Assembly: GCF_022376445.1 (NCBI RefSeq)
Contig: NW_025955419.1
Coordinates: 1-29,132, forward strand
Direction: 5' to 3'
From: Fomitopsis serialis
Taxonomy: Eukaryota > Basidiomycota > Agaricomycetes > Polyporales > Fomitopsidaceae
Length of the DNA: 29,132 bases
Under the pieces are notes generated by a model. That model had not been told where the DNA came from and searched no databases. It was given only the letters and a program-made list of their open reading frames with translations. The translations under genes were made by a program, and so were the position numbers. Positions within the stretch are counted from its first letter, which is position 1. The number at the start of each line of letters is the position of its first letter. Below are positions 1 to 11,440 of the stretch, in pieces.

Positions 1-1
1 A

Positions 2-811
2 AAGGAGGAGTTCTCGGTGATTATCCTTGGCCTTGATGGCGCTGGCAAGACAGTACGCGTTTACCACACTTGTCTCGTATCAAATCCCTAACGAATTCCT
101 CAGACATTGCTGGAGAAGATCAAGACCCTATACAGTGACACTCCAGGCCTTCCTTCGGACAAGATCGCGCCGACAGTCGGTCAGAACAGTACGTATATAC
201 TTCGCAAGTGTCGGTGGCATAAGTGACGTTGGCAGTGTAGTGGGTAAGATAACGTTACCGTCTACCATCCTGCAGTTCTGGGACCTGGGCGGTCAAAGGG
301 GTATTCGCTCCATATGGCACCGTTACTACGATGATTGCCATGCTGTCGTCTTCGTCCTGGACGCCCAGGACCGAGAGAGATTGGGCGAAGGCTGGGAAGT
401 ATTCGGTACGTGTCTTTCGCATCGCTGCCCCGACTGTTGCTGTGTGCTCATGCTGAGCAAGGGTCCTAAGACAACGTCCTTTCAAATCCCAAGATCCTCG
501 GTGTTCCGTTGCTGCTGCTCGCGAACAAGCAGGACAGCCCGCACAGCCTCTCCGTCGAAGAGATCCGCAATGACTACGAAGAATGGTATCGGAGTAAACA
601 GGATGCGGCTCGTCGGAGGTATGGGGATGAGATTGAGTTAGAACACCGCAGAGACCGGATGGCGAGTCTCGATGTAATGGGCATATCCGCACTGGAAGGG
701 TGAGTATGGCTCCTGTATGTGGTGCGAGATGTTGACTCCGTCACAAGGACCGGCGTCCGAGCAGCGGTGGACTGGCTGTTCATCCGAGTACAGAATAGTT
801 GCCGAAGGTGA
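2..811 (+). CDS. ARFRP1: ARF-related small GTPase (ARFRP1 / yeast Arl3 type), 5' end outside window
   Basis: Golgi/trans-Golgi small GTPase of the ARF family, which in other fungi and animals recruits Arl1 and golgin tethers. Exons by splice sites and frame: <2-52, 104-188, 241-405, 471-699, 748-811; introns 50-70 nt. Joined they give 197 residues without a stop, so only the first dozen or so residues are missing at the window edge. Motifs in order: P-loop GLDGAGKT split by intron 1, switch I TVGQN, G3 motif WDLGGQ, G4 motif NKQD, and SALEG before the last intron. The long insert after NKQD (NDYEEWYRSKQDAARRRYG) is typical of the ARFRP1 branch and argues against ARF1 or ARL1. The stop used here is TGA at 809-811. 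A GT donor at 808 could instead extend the C-terminus through an exon near 850, so the last residues are uncertain. Confidence 0.93.
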
Positions 812-1256
812 GTAGCATTGTGTGTGCGAGGTTGGGCAATCTGACAGGCAGTACAGGGATGAGCAAACAGACGGTAGATAACTTTGCTCGCGCACAAGCA
901 TACATACCTGCTACTTCACTCTCAGCCACGAAGGACTTGCCAGTGGACGACGGTTAATTTCTCTTAGCTGTGACTCTCATCTCCAGAGTGTTGCATGCTA
1001 CAGAATGAATACTACATGTTTATCTGTTTCCGTGTACTTACTTACATGCTATGTAAATTGAGCGTTTGAACGCGTGCGGTCAGAACGCTGAGGCTATGAC
1101 TGCGCCTCAAAGGGGTCGCTGCGCAGGCGCTTGCGACTCAACCGTGACACGCTATACCGTATTCGTCTCGTCCTCGGTTCTGAGCTCACTGCTCACAGAA
1201 GACACGGGTCGTGCGAGTGTCTATCTTTTGAACGGAAAACCAGCTCATAGGCATGC
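812..1256. other. Intergenic: 3' end of ARFRP1 and leader of the CLC gene
   Basis: 445 nt without a gene I can support. Short open frames on both strands have no recognisable content and no splice-compatible partners. It should hold the ARFRP1 terminator and the CLC promoter; I see no clear TATA box or polyadenylation motif. Confidence 0.5.
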
Positions 1257-4200
1257 ATGTCGCGTGAACGAGCGGCCGAGTACCACAATGGCTCCCCGGA
1301 CGAACGGGACGAAGAATACGAGCGAATCAAGTCAGCTGCTGTCGGCTTCCGTGGCTCTTGCGCTCCCAAGCTAACTCGCTATTGCTCCTTGTAGGAAGTA
1401 TGAAGACTTCACGACAATAGGTGCGCAGCCTTTGGCGAGCACGGCCTACTGAAATCGAACGATGTCCGTAGACTGGATACAGGATGCGATCGTCGAGCGA
1501 AACAGACGTCTCCGAAACACACGCAAGCTACATTCTGCATATATTGGGCATGGGTCGAGATGGGAGGTCGCATGGGCGTGGACGTGGTCGAAGTCCTCCA
1601 TCTTTGCGGATGCAGCACAGAGTTGGTTCGTGGTCAGCCTAGTCGGTGAGTTGTCTTTCACATGCCCCCGATGGCGTCGAAATGGGAGGGATGATACTGG
1701 CAGCGATTGAGAGGAATGCCAGGATCCTCATGTCATCGCGGTAATACTGGGAGACTGTACTCTGGAAGGCTCGTCCGCTGCATGGTTCTAGACTAGCTGT
1801 TTTCCTGGAATCGGGCATTTGAGTCTCGCCGTTGTTGGTGAGTTCAATGCGGGAGTTCATGCCCTTTCGTTGCGGCGACCGAGCGCAATGAACTGCTACC
1901 AAGCAACCTACCTGCTTTGCGCTGCCTTATGATTCAAGCCTTAGGTCCGACTGACGTTGGTGCATCCTTACAGGTGTCTGCATTGGGGTCAATGCTGCGC
2001 TAATATCCATTATCACTGCCTGGCTATCCGACCTCAAAATGGGCTACTGCCACGACGGGTGGTGGCTGAACAGGCAGTTCTGCTGCTGGGAGATAGAGAA
2101 CGACGACGCTGGCTGTGATTCCTGGCACAGATGGAGCACTGTGCTGCCTGTGCGGTGGACCATCTACGTGATCTTCGCTGTAAGCACAATGTCATGCAAC
2201 ACCAGTGGCTCGCAGCTAAGGTGCCTTCTAGGGTACATTCTGCTTTACCGCCGCCCATCTTGTACGGTCGATCGCGAAGTACGCGGCGGGGTCAGGGATC
2301 TCAGAAATCAAGTGTATCCTCGGCGGATTCATCATGAAGGGTTATCTGGGCTTCGGGACGTTCTTCATCAAGAGCATGACGTTGGTGTGTAGTCTCACTA
2401 CTCACCGATCGTCACCTATTAATCAGTCATAGCCTCTAGTCATTGCCTCGGGTCTCTCAGTTGGTAAGGAGGGTCCCTCTGTGCATGTCGCGTGCTGCAT
2501 AGGGTACCTCGTTGCCAGTTTATTCAAGCGTTATCACCTGAGCCAAGGTGTGTGTACTAGTGTCCCTTTTGGTGATCTCAACTCACCTTTACGTAGGCAA
2601 AATGAGGGAAATATTGACCGCGTCCAGTGCGGCCGGAGTCGCGGTCGCCTTCGGTTCCCCGATTGGTGGAGTACTCTTCTCGATCGAAGTAGGTGCAGAC
2701 CACCTACTCAACCTGCTGGTGCTAAGACGGCCAATTTGTAGGAGATGAGCAGCGTCTTCAGTATTAAAACGATGTGGAGAAGCTTTTTCTGTGCGCTCAT
2801 GGCTACAGTCACATTATCTGTGAGTCACTATATTGGCAGTTCGAGGGTGTTGCTCAATGCACTCCGGCACCACAGGCTATGAATCCGTATCGCAGCGGGA
2901 AACTGGTATTGTTCCAGGTGACTTACGATCGCGATTGGCACTTTTTCGAAGTCATGTTCTTCGTCATTTTGGGTATCTTCGGTGTAAGTCTACAGTGTTT
3001 TCCTCGCCTGACTCGCCACTCAAACTCAAGGGATCGTAGGGTTTGTATGGAGCTTTCGTGGTGAAGTTCAACCTACAAGTGGCTGCTTTCCGACGAAAGC
3101 ACCTGGGTAGCTTCCCCGTCTCCGAAGCCGTCATTTTAGCAACCATCACGGCAATGGTCGGATACTTCAACCGTTTCGTCCGGATTGACATGACGGAAAG
3201 CATGTCCATCCTCTTCCGTGAATGTCAAGGGCTGGAGGGCGACTACGACAACATCTGCCAGTACGTTTCTCGGGCAACGTTGATGCAAACTGTCCTAATA
3301 TGTCATTTCAGAACATCTGAACAGTGGCCGATGGTCAACTCGCTGTTCCTTGCCACGATCCTTCGGATTGGACTTGTGGTCATCTCGTATGGTTGCAAGG
3401 TCCCTGCGGGTATCTTCGTCCCCTCCATGGCGATCGGTGCTACCTTCGGACGCATGCTCGGTATCATGGTCAAGGCTCTGTATAGGCATGTACATTTGAA
3501 GTCTACTTGTATATATGACGCTGACGGCAGTTGTAGAGCTTTCCCGGAATCCAGTATGTTCGCCGTTTGCCAGCACGACGTGCAATGTATCACCCCTGGG
3601 ACGTATGCATTCCTCGGTGCTGCTGCAGCTCTCAGGTGGGACCCCATGTTAAGATCTGCACAGTACCCATGCTCATTGATTCATATAGCGGAGTCATGAG
3701 GTTAACAGTGACGGTTGTTGTCATCATGTTCGAGCTGACTGGTGCTTTGACGTACATTTTGCCGACCATGGTAGGCGGTCATATTAAGCCGGTCTCACGC
3801 ATTCTGACGGCTCTTCGCAGATCGTCCTACTTGTGACGAAGGCCGTCGGCGACTTCCTTGGAACAACCGGTATTGCAGATGAGATGATCCGCTTCAACGG
3901 CTATCCGTTCCTCGAGAGGGATGACGAGGCTTACGATGTACCTGGTGCGTGTCGCGTTTCCGTGCTCGTGGTCACAAGTACTGATGGCTAGCAGTGTCGA
4001 GAGTCATGAAGACGCAATTGCATACCATACCCGCGTCTGGCATCTGCATTCGTGATGTTGGTGAGTAATGACATTCCTCGGCCAGTGTGTGTACTGATTG
4101 GTACAGAGGAGCGACTAAAGACTACCGATGTCAAGGGATTCCCTGTAGTCTCTGCTGATGGAAATCATATCTTGTTAGGCTACATCGACCGCGTGGAATT

Positions 4201-4857
4201 GGTATACGTGCTTGGTATGTGCAAGTGCTTTAGTCTGGAACCTTCTGCTGATCCGTCTACAGACAGAGCACGTCGAGTGCAGAATATTTCCTCAACCACG
4301 CCATGCTCGTTCGCATCTGACCAGGATGACCATATACAGATCGAATTCCAGGTTGATTTTCCAGGAATGGCAACTGGTCCTGCTCTTGGGATCGACGAGG
4401 ACATATCAATGGAAATTCTGGAAACGACCGCTACTCCTGGGGTGTTGAAGTTCTGGCCTTGGGTCAATCAAGTTTGTGCTTCCTGGTCATCGTTACCGAT
4501 GACGATACTCACAGTAGCTGCACTAGACCCCATTCACTGTCTCGCCTCAACTCCCGTTGGAGATTGCTATGCAGATGTTCAAGCGAATGGGGTAAGTTTT
4601 CGCCTTCTTGTTCAATACTCTACCTTTGCTCATCAGTATAACTTAGGCCGAGAGTCATCCTTGTCGAAGACCGTGGGGAATTGATCGGGCTGGTAACTGT
4701 TAAAGACGTGCTACGGTTCACCTTGACAGAACACAGCCGGACGCAGTCACCATGGAGCGAGGCAGAATTCGAGGGTATCATCGAAGAAGCATGGACATGG
4801 ACAACTGACCGGTTCTATGCATTTATATTTTATTGCCGCGCTCTTGTCAGACGATAG
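1257..4857 (+). CDS. CLC-family voltage-gated chloride channel / Cl-/H+ exchanger with CBS pair
   Basis: Membrane chloride transporter of the fungal Gef1-like CLC family, usually in Golgi/endosome/vacuole membranes and linked to pH and copper/iron handling. Nineteen exons fit frame and splice sites: 1257-1330, 1395-1420, 1472-1645, 1974-2179, 2232-2384, 2433-2547, 2597-2688, 2742-2819, 2876-2983, 3040-3260, 3312-3485, 3537-3635, 3689-3770, 3821-3944, 3995-4060, 4107-4214, 4263-4471, 4527-4591, 4647-4857. Total 2385 nt, 794 aa, usual for the family. N-terminal [18 protein letters not shown] is the fungal CLC leader. Signature stretches: [23 protein letters not shown] with the gating glutamate, [14 protein letters not shown] with the proton-path glutamate, [27 protein letters not shown]. 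Two CBS domains close the protein (about 3995-4214 and 4527-4730). The start ATG is the first one in frame with exon 1. No frameshift is seen. Oddities are one 328-nt intron and one GC-AG intron. Confidence 0.95.
1646..1973 (+). other. Outsize intron 3 of the CLC gene (328 nt)
   Basis: The donor follows SLVG and the acceptor precedes VCIGVNAA, which are adjacent in CLC proteins, so the whole 328 nt must be spliced out. All other introns of this gene are about 45-66 nt. An 87-codon open frame runs antisense through it (1902-1639), with a hydrophobic stretch I do not recognise. An old insertion is possible. Confidence 0.75.
3486..3536 (+). other. GC-AG intron in the CLC gene
   Basis: Exon 11 ends ...CTG TAT AG and the next bases are gcatgt. 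Only this GC donor, with the tag acceptor at 3534-3536, keeps the frame into AFPESSMF. Every other intron of the gene starts with GT. Confidence 0.75.
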
Positions 4858-5602
4858 CTAACTTATTGCTTCATACATTACTTCTGGGGTATGCGTACAA
4901 TCCATGCTAGTTTCGTCAACTCTGCGAATTAGTGCCGCTAATTTTTGCGGCTATGTAAGCCATCGGCGGATGTTGGAGATTCGGGACAGCCAAGGGATAA
5001 GGGGGACACAGCACAAGTGAGATGGGGTCAGGATTTACGGAGGTTGTGCAGTGGGCACAGGCCTCGTATGTGCAACGTTATGTAACCGTACTGGTGTGAG
5101 CTGCTGTGACGGAGTTCGGGGAGGACGACGAATACGAGGAGGCGCCAACAGCTTGACGCCGCGTGCCGCCTACGCGACCGCTGTCCTGCGGTCATCGTCG
5201 TCGTCGCACTCGCCCTCCTCCTCCATATCAGGCATTGGTCACAGCATGACCATCGAAGCCTGCTTATGTAGTAAGTTACTGCAGTACTACGCCATTGCTG
5301 TGGCCTCACTAGCTGCCCTATTGTATCGGCCAATCAAGCTGCTACAGTCTTGACTCTTTGTCCTGTCTGTGGTCAAGAGAATCGTCTACTCTGGGCACGA
5401 GGACTGGTCAACAATCATGCAGGGTTACAGATGCGCCATGACACTGCGGGATTTTGGCCGTGCACTGGCAACTTCGACAATAGCCTGAACTCCGAGACAT
5501 GCACAATACATGGGATGTCGTCGACCTCAAAACCTGGATACTTTCCTTAGTATGACGTGGTATTGCCTCTCTTCTCGAGTTTCTGTTGCATTCGCTTTCG
5601 CT
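4858..5602. other. Intergenic between CLC and kinase-like copy K1
   Basis: 745 nt. It has a trinucleotide-rich patch near 5190-5225 (tcgtcgtcgtcgc, then ctcctcctcc) that in one + frame reads as a hydrophobic run (AVIVVVALALLL). That run stops soon after and has no supported exon partners. Otherwise I see nothing. It should include the 5' region of K1. Confidence 0.45.
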
Positions 5603-6949
5603 ATGACTTCTCAAGCATGTATGACTGGGACTGGTACTACGGCGGCCCGGCTCAAACTCGCAGACGGCGGACTGGCGACACACGAATACTACTGGCGCGA
5701 TCGGCAGCCGTGGCTTCAGGAACAGGGCTACATGTTGCGAGCACGATACAAGCCAGATTGGAAGCCGTCCTGGCTAGGTACAGCCAAGTACTACCGAGAT
5801 TGCGAAGACGGCCTCAGTACGTTTGTACGCGTGTTTTTGTTACCATTCCTAGTCACGTCTCATTCTCTCGGCAGTGGCCTACTGTCCTAGATGCTAGGCG
5901 TCTGTCCGATGGTCTACCGGTGATGCTGAAAGCAATTGACACTGTCATTCACCCGTTTGAGGTGGGAATCGGACGATACCTGTCCTCTGAGCAACTACTA
6001 CACAATCCGCGGAATCACTGTGTGCATAAGCTTGAGGTCCTTCAAGATCCCATTGATATCAAGAAATCCATAATCGTCATGCCTCTTCTCAAACGGTTCG
6101 GAAATCCAGAAGTTTCATACGTTCGGAGAGGTGGTCGCCTTCTTCATACAGGCGATTGAAGTGAGTGCTCAGCCTTCGCGTCCGTACAAATACTGAATCT
6201 TAGCTGTAGGGCCTACACTTCATGCCTGACCACCACGTCGCTCACCGGTGCGATAAGAATGCTTTGCTCGAGCATGTCGCAACGCTCATTCGCTTCCAGT
6301 GATATCTCAATTTTGAATGTCATGATGGACGCGACACCGATGTATTCGAAGGGATTGTGGCACCCTGTAAGCGCAGTCTACAACCGTAAATTCACTGGAG
6401 GTGCGGAGCACTCAAGCCGCACCGAGCGGCCCATCAAGTACTTCTACATCGACTAATCACGCAGGTTCGATCCTGCGGACGGTCCACCGCGTGATTTGCC
6501 GATTCGGGGCGGTGACAAGAGCGTCCCGGAATTTCAAGAAGACGGCCACGACGTAGCTTCTGACCCCTTCCGTACCCACATCTACTACCGGGAAACCTCA
6601 TGCGGACTACCTTCTTTGAGGTACGTGTCACATTCGTGCCGTGTAGTCAGAGCTACGTTAAATAATACGCATTGGCGTCGGTCTACAGGAGTACCGCGGG
6701 TTCGGGTTGATGAATCAGCTTGTGGCTGACATGATACAAGACGATCCAGAAAAGCGACCGACTATCGCAGAAGTGGGGACCCGGTTCGATAGGATATGCC
6801 GCCGGTGTTCGTGGTGGAAGCTCCGGACGAGGCTAGTGGCCAAAGAAGAGACCGGCTTGGAGCGAGCCGTGTTTAGTACGATGCATTCCTTCTGGACAGC
6901 GAAGCTCGTGGCCAAACGGCTGCCTTGCATACCGATTCCCTCTTCATGA
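5603..6949 (+). pseudogene. Kinase-like copy K1, pseudogene with DFG deletion
   Basis: Protein-kinase-like gene of a lineage-expanded basidiomycete family. Exons by comparison with the other copies: 5603-5824, 5875-6160, 6210-6247, 6300-6620, 6689-6949. The family opening is clear (YWRDRQPWLQEQGYML, then CEDGL). The VAIK-type lysine is in VMLKAID, and the catalytic loop AHRDISILN is joined across intron 3. It is broken three times. One extra base near 6111 shifts the frame after GNPE, so exon 2 is 286 nt instead of 285. At 6451-6456 the DFG motif is reduced to GAC TAA: two codons are gone and a stop is formed. One base is missing near 6589 in the IYYLGN segment. The last exon (MIQDDPEKRPT ... 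RLPCIPIPSS) is open to its TGA. It is the only copy on + and stands apart from the H-family genes. Splicing still fits everywhere, so the loss looks recent. Confidence 0.85.
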
Positions 6950-7257
6950 GACACTTGTTCATGTGTGTCCATCGATTTCGTGGTCGCTTTTACTGTCAAT
7001 ACATGTCGCTGTGCGAATATATTATTTCTCGATCATGGCTCGACTGGAAATTGTCATGGTCGTGCTTATTGCTGTGCATGCAGGCCCCAACATCGCGTCG
7101 GGAACATATGGACTCGGTGCCCTTGCAAGCAACGTGAAGGACAAAGGCTTACTTTCTGTGCGTCGCTGCAACGAACCAAGTCAGATGATTTCGATCGGGC
7201 TGAAATTAAAATATCATTCTCGTATCCATGCGAGTCCATATATGCCATCATACTAAA

Positions 7258-7300
7258 CAACGTCCAAGTCAGTCCCAAGTCAGTCCATATCAGTCCATTT
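7258..7300. repeat. Short imperfect direct repeats (agtcagtcc type)
   Basis: Three to four spaced copies of a motif like aagtcagtcc / atcagtccat in about 43 nt. It is probably simple-sequence drift; similar aagtccgaacc repeats occur at 16710-16740. Confidence 0.6.
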
Positions 7301-7639
7301 GGGTTCCCGGTACAACAGGCAGCTCTTCTGCGACACAATGTCACGGAATCACACGAGATCGGTCTACGCAACGTTAGTATGTGATGCCAGAAGGGAAACA
7401 TCCCACTGACCAGGCTATCCAGGTTGCATCACTACTCTCGGCCAGTCCAAGCCACTGCGCGTAGGACGGCATGAAGTTAAGACGTATTCAAGACGAGCTA
7501 GTACCTACCGGTGGGGAGCGTGGGTTGCTCGTCGGACTCCGAGTCGGCGACTCGATGTTCGTCCTCACCATGATAATCAGGCGATGGTGCTGTAGGCCAA
7601 GGTTTAAAACGAAGGAACTCAACGCGAAAAGAGGTGTCA

Positions 7640-7940
7640 CTTACTGGCGCTGAATGACGAAGACACAGGGGATCCCGAGTTCTTCATCTTATTCAAGACC
7701 AGCTGGTTCCTTATCGGTCTGGCGCCATTCTATGATGTGCTGCGTCAGACAGGGTCCTACGGGCCGACTCGCTCGTACGTAATACGTACCACCACAGAGC
7801 TCTTCAGCTGTCTGGCAGCAAGCTTAGCTAGGACCGCGGCCACAAATGGCTGCGTAACGTCCGATGCGTGTTCCGCCTGCGGAACACTGTCGCAGAAATC
7901 GGCAGACCTGTTATCTGAAGGCATTGAGCGGATGAAATAG
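7640..7940 (+). other. Unidentified coding-like island
   Basis: One + frame stays open for about 100 codons to TAG at 7938-7940. It reads with protein-like composition (FFILFKTSWFLIGLAPFYDV). It has no supported start and no upstream exon I could join by splice sites, and I do not recognise the family. It could be a gene fragment left by rearrangement or a chance open frame. Confidence 0.3.
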
Positions 7941-8329
7941 TTGTGAGGTGCTGAGGAAGAGAGGGTTGCTGGTATGAACTAACAACTCGGAGAGGACATA
8001 ATATTTATACGTGCACCTGTGGAAGAGGTACTCAGAGGTACGCAAGTCTGAACAAGCCCGGCCGCTGCACAAGATGCATGGTATGAGGCCTTGGAAACCA
8101 GCGATGACAGCTTCTGGCACAGGGCTATTGTGGTGCGCGCAACCAACGTCGCTGCAACGAACAAACCGCTGTCATTGTCACAGCTCTACTCGCGCGGTCG
8201 GTTCCTGATACTTTAGTGTCACAATAAGCCTTCTTTGCCTGCTAGCATCCAGTTGCCACTCACCAAACCAATCTCGTCCTAGCAAGAGCAACGGGCAGCC
8301 CAATCTATGCGCGCCCGCGACGATGAGGC

Positions 8330-8352
8330 ACACAGACACACACAGACACATA
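8330..8352. repeat. Microsatellite (cacagacacac type)
   Basis: Imperfect run of cacaca/gacaca units. Low complexity only. Confidence 0.6.
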
Positions 8353-8492
8353 CGGATATTACGGTTTGGACAACGTCTGTGGCAGTGGCGCACTAAGCAA
8401 AAACACACGTGGAACGAGCTGTCGACGCGAACAGGAGAACAATAACCCGAGTTCGGGTATATCGGTTTTGAGGAGCCCGCGTTGTGGGCACC

Positions 8493-9800
8493 CTAAGCAT
8501 CGGTGGGTATCGGAATGACAAGCAGACGAAGGAGGGTGTAAGCTGTTGTCCGAAGGTGTCCAAAGCCCCTGGCAAGTTTCTCGAGACGAGTCGCTGACGG
8601 CACTTCCATCGAGAAAGTTTGCCTTGTGTATCTGCAAAACTGTTCACGGCTTCATCGATAATCGGTCGTTTCTGGGGCTCGGTGGTGACCATCGCGGCGA
8701 CCAGATCGTCCATGAGTTTCATGCCTAAGTATTTCTGCACCAGCATAAGCATACGGCCCGAGTAAGATGGAGAGCAAGGTTTACTTCGAGGACTTCCTCT
8801 CGGAAATGAGCTCCTAGGTAGTACAAGTCAGTTCGGAAAGGTCACTAGCCTTGGCGTATGCGTCGCCTTGGAACATCGGAACGCTCTTGTCGCCGCCGAG
8901 TATGTGCTCTCCGAGTGGATGGTCGTCATCCGGGCTATACCTCCTCGAAGTGACCGAAGTCGGTGAAATAGTATTTCGGCGGGCGTTTGGTCCGTGCGTA
9001 CTATGGCCTCACCCGTCGCTCACTATGATCATTCATTCATTGAGTCGTTGGCAGGGTGGTATCATTTGGTATAGAGCGGCAAGGGATATATCATGACGTT
9101 CAGTGGGGAGATGACACTGTGACCTGCTTCGTCAACAGGCTGGCGGCGATACCGCTAGCACGCCGAGGCTTACCAGTGAGCAATGAGATTGTGATGCATA
9201 AATCCAAGGCCCTGGAGATGCTATCAGTCGACCTGAGCTCTAATGTGGCCTACGGACTGTCATCGTGCGCACCTCCAGACTTTGTGAAAGAAATCAACTG
9301 CCTCGTCAACAATTCCAAGGTTTGTCCTACGTCTTCAGAAATGGCATGTCGATTGTGGAGACGTGTTCTTGTGTTCCGGGTCCTGCAACACGTCGACGGT
9401 TTGGACACAATGATTGCATGGATCCGACTTCATGGGTTTCTCGCAAAAACCTCTCATGTCGATGCACGGAGTTGTCTATCTTCTTCAGGGTGACGATAGC
9501 TCCGCCGGAGAGGGCGTCGTGTCAAGAATATGAGCATGCTAACGGTAGTCAATCTGCAGCGGCATTGAAATCACAAATTATAGCGTGCACGAATTAGACG
9601 GTCGTCTTCGCATGTCTGAGTCAACGCTGGTCCTTTAACGCCCTTTCAAGACAGCCTCTATCGAAGACGAAGCCTGTACCCATACTCCTCAAGCCAAGGT
9701 TGCCGGTCGCACCAATGGCCTTCAACATTGGTGAGTTGACTCCGTGTCCGGGGCGCGTGGTGCTTAGTTTCGCGGGTTTGACGAGGAGCCTGTTGCATAT
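8493..9800 (-). pseudogene. Kinase-like copy K2, heavily decayed pseudogene
   Basis: Read on the minus strand, the order of family landmarks is kept but in different frames with stops between. CDRQPWLEEYGYRLR lies near 9690-9735, CEDDRLI near 9590-9615, and AIVTLKKIDNSVH near 9470-9500. CNHCVQTVDVLQDP follows at about 9370-9420, VMIYPLPLYTKWYHPAND near 9040-9100 and GGDKSVP near 8890. The last exon is best preserved, from about 8735 (MDDLVAAMVTTEPQKRP, then WKCRQRLV) to the stop at 8495-8493. The closest relative in the window is K3: both share the PQKRP...EAV...WKCRQRLV version of the C-lobe, and nucleotide similarity is visible across exon 2. No reading of it can be translated through. The 5' limit is approximate. 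Confidence 0.8.
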
Positions 9801-10799
9801 TCCGGTGGGCCAGAGTGGTCGAAGCTTGTGACAGAACATAGTAGTGGCAAACGCGATATTTGTTCCTGTAGCTGCAGGAGACCGTCGTGGACAACAGACC
9901 GCATGACGGTACGGCGACCGGTGGCGGGGCTGACAGTGACACCATCACGCGTCACGCTGACCCGTATGTACACTGTAACGCAGCTGCCAGTGCAGCCACT
10001 ACTGAGAGTCTACTGCCTTCAATCCGAGGAGTCTGGTCTCGCGATCGTACCCATCTGTGTACAGGTTTCAAGCTTCAAAGACGGGGATGACTGAACTGAT
10101 ATACCCTTCAAGCTGAGCACAAAGAGCATTCTCGTGGACCCCGAACTTGAAGATCATATGCATGGCTATAATAATGCTCGCTGGTACGAAGGCATCTTGA
10201 CGACTTCCCGACGAAGTTCTCAACTCGGCGTCCAGTCAGTTTGGCACTCAGGCTATGATCGCGATGGTCGTTTCTCGACCGTCCGCCGATGGCGTCGTGA
10301 TACCAATCAAGTCCATGCCAAGGTTCATTCTGTTGAATTTGACATTGGATAATTCCTATCGTCCAGACTGTCACTTGCCGTGTCCGCGAACACACATCCG
10401 GGCCATTGCACGTCGGTTCTGGACTCCTTGTCGGATCCCATCGGAGGAGACTTAGAATGTATCCAGCAAAGCGACCCACCGTCGAAAGGATGAAGTCGTG
10501 GTTCGATTGGCTGGCCTGCGGGCTTTGACGGTCGATATTGCGGTCTAAATTGTTGCAAATGGCTTTGTACGTGCTGTGTTCGATGTAAGCCACCTCGTCC
10601 AAAATACGTAGGGACGACAGTTAGCCATTCCGACGCCTCCCCTCATAATGTTGGTGAGTATAGTACTTTGTGTTTCTATTTGCCTCGGGCTCCACTGGTA
10701 ATTCCCGTTCTCAGTACCGCATGGGCAATATTGTCACCACGTCAAAAGCACCTTGACTTCAGACCAGCGACAAGCAGCATGAATTTCGCATCTATCTAA
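9801..10799. other. Spacer 5' of K2
   Basis: About 1 kb with no gene I can support. It has the size and position at which intact units carry an H-family gene or shared promoter, but I could not find an H-family exon here. A 165-codon open frame on minus (10602-10108) has composition unlike the neighbouring proteins and no recognised motif. Confidence 0.4.
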
Positions 10800-11440
10800 C
10801 GGTCACGAATCACGACGAAACTCTGCCGCTCCCGAGTAGCGCGGTATGCGATACAGCACCGACCATCGGCTCATCATACTTCTCAGTGAGTTTTCCATTG
10901 TGCGAGTGTCAACTGCAGTTGCGACGGAGTCCCATGGCGATAGAGACCTAGACGGAGCGCTCTACAGAGCTCGCACACAAAGGCGACATGCTCGCCGAGG
11001 GCGCTGATCGCAGAACACGAGCGGCCACACGAAGCAGCCGACTCGGATGGGCCGCACAGACCACGCCGCGCCTATGCCGTTACTAGACGCAGACGACAGA
11101 GTTAATAGCTCACACCGGGTCGAATGGGACCCAGCGACTGACCTATTGTTCTAGCCGTACAACCGGGACTAGAATCGTGCCTCCATCAATAGCGGTGCCT
11201 TGTATTTACTACAGAGTGTGTCAGGTACAGCCGAGAATTGCGACCTACTAGACGCAATCTTTCATGTTTCCTTCTGGGGTCAACTTTCATACCGTGGAAT
11301 GCGGCTCATCCATCTCTCGCCTGTCTTCAAGGCCAATACGCCGGCGGAGAGTTGATGCACCGGCCTGTCAGTGACACGATGAAAAATGATTCCGAGAAGC
11401 ATCTTACGACTAACTTGAAGGAGGGAGGTAGACGCTAGAC
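10800..11440. repeat. Duplicated block R1, copy a
   Basis: Matches 16830-17570 in the same orientation with many substitutions and indels. Shared anchors in order: cgaaactctgccgctc, gcgatacagcaccgac, ttttccattgtgc, gagctcgcacacaaaggcga, catgctcgcc, tattgttctagccgt, gggactagaatcgtgc, cttgtatttact, tcaggtacagccgagaattg, tttccttctggggtcaa, gtcagtgaca, gagggaggt. The right end is 0.3 kb from the 3' end of K3. I find no terminal inverted repeats or target-site duplication. The 300 nt from 11441 to the end of K3 hold nothing recognisable. Confidence 0.85.

Larger units (their letters stand above)
6950..8492. other. 1.5-kb spacer between K1 and K2, mostly featureless
   Basis: K1 and K2 point towards each other here, so this holds both 3' regions. 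It contains the short repeat at 7258-7300, a coding-like island at 7640-7940 and a CA-rich microsatellite near 8334-8352, listed separately. Elsewhere I find only short open frames without recognisable content; one at 7037-7120 reads as hydrophobic. Confidence 0.45.

Noticed and set aside
808..953. Extra C-terminal exon of ARFRP1 after a GT donor at 808
   Set aside because: Possible by splice sites, but the ordinary reading ends at TGA 809-811 at the length expected for the family; left as an alternative.
5160..5280. Hydrophobic frame that could be a membrane protein remnant
   Set aside because: Too short, made by a GTC/CTC trinucleotide run, and stops at once; no family signal.
6460..6477. 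Perfect hairpin CGCAGG-TTCGAT-CCTGCG that looks like a tRNA T-arm
   Set aside because: It lies inside exon 4 of K1, encoding SRRFDPADG; no anticodon arm or acceptor stem is found around it.
10108..10602. 165-codon minus open frame
   Set aside because: No recognisable motif and no splice partners; composition differs from the real proteins here. Kept only as a note in the spacer entry.
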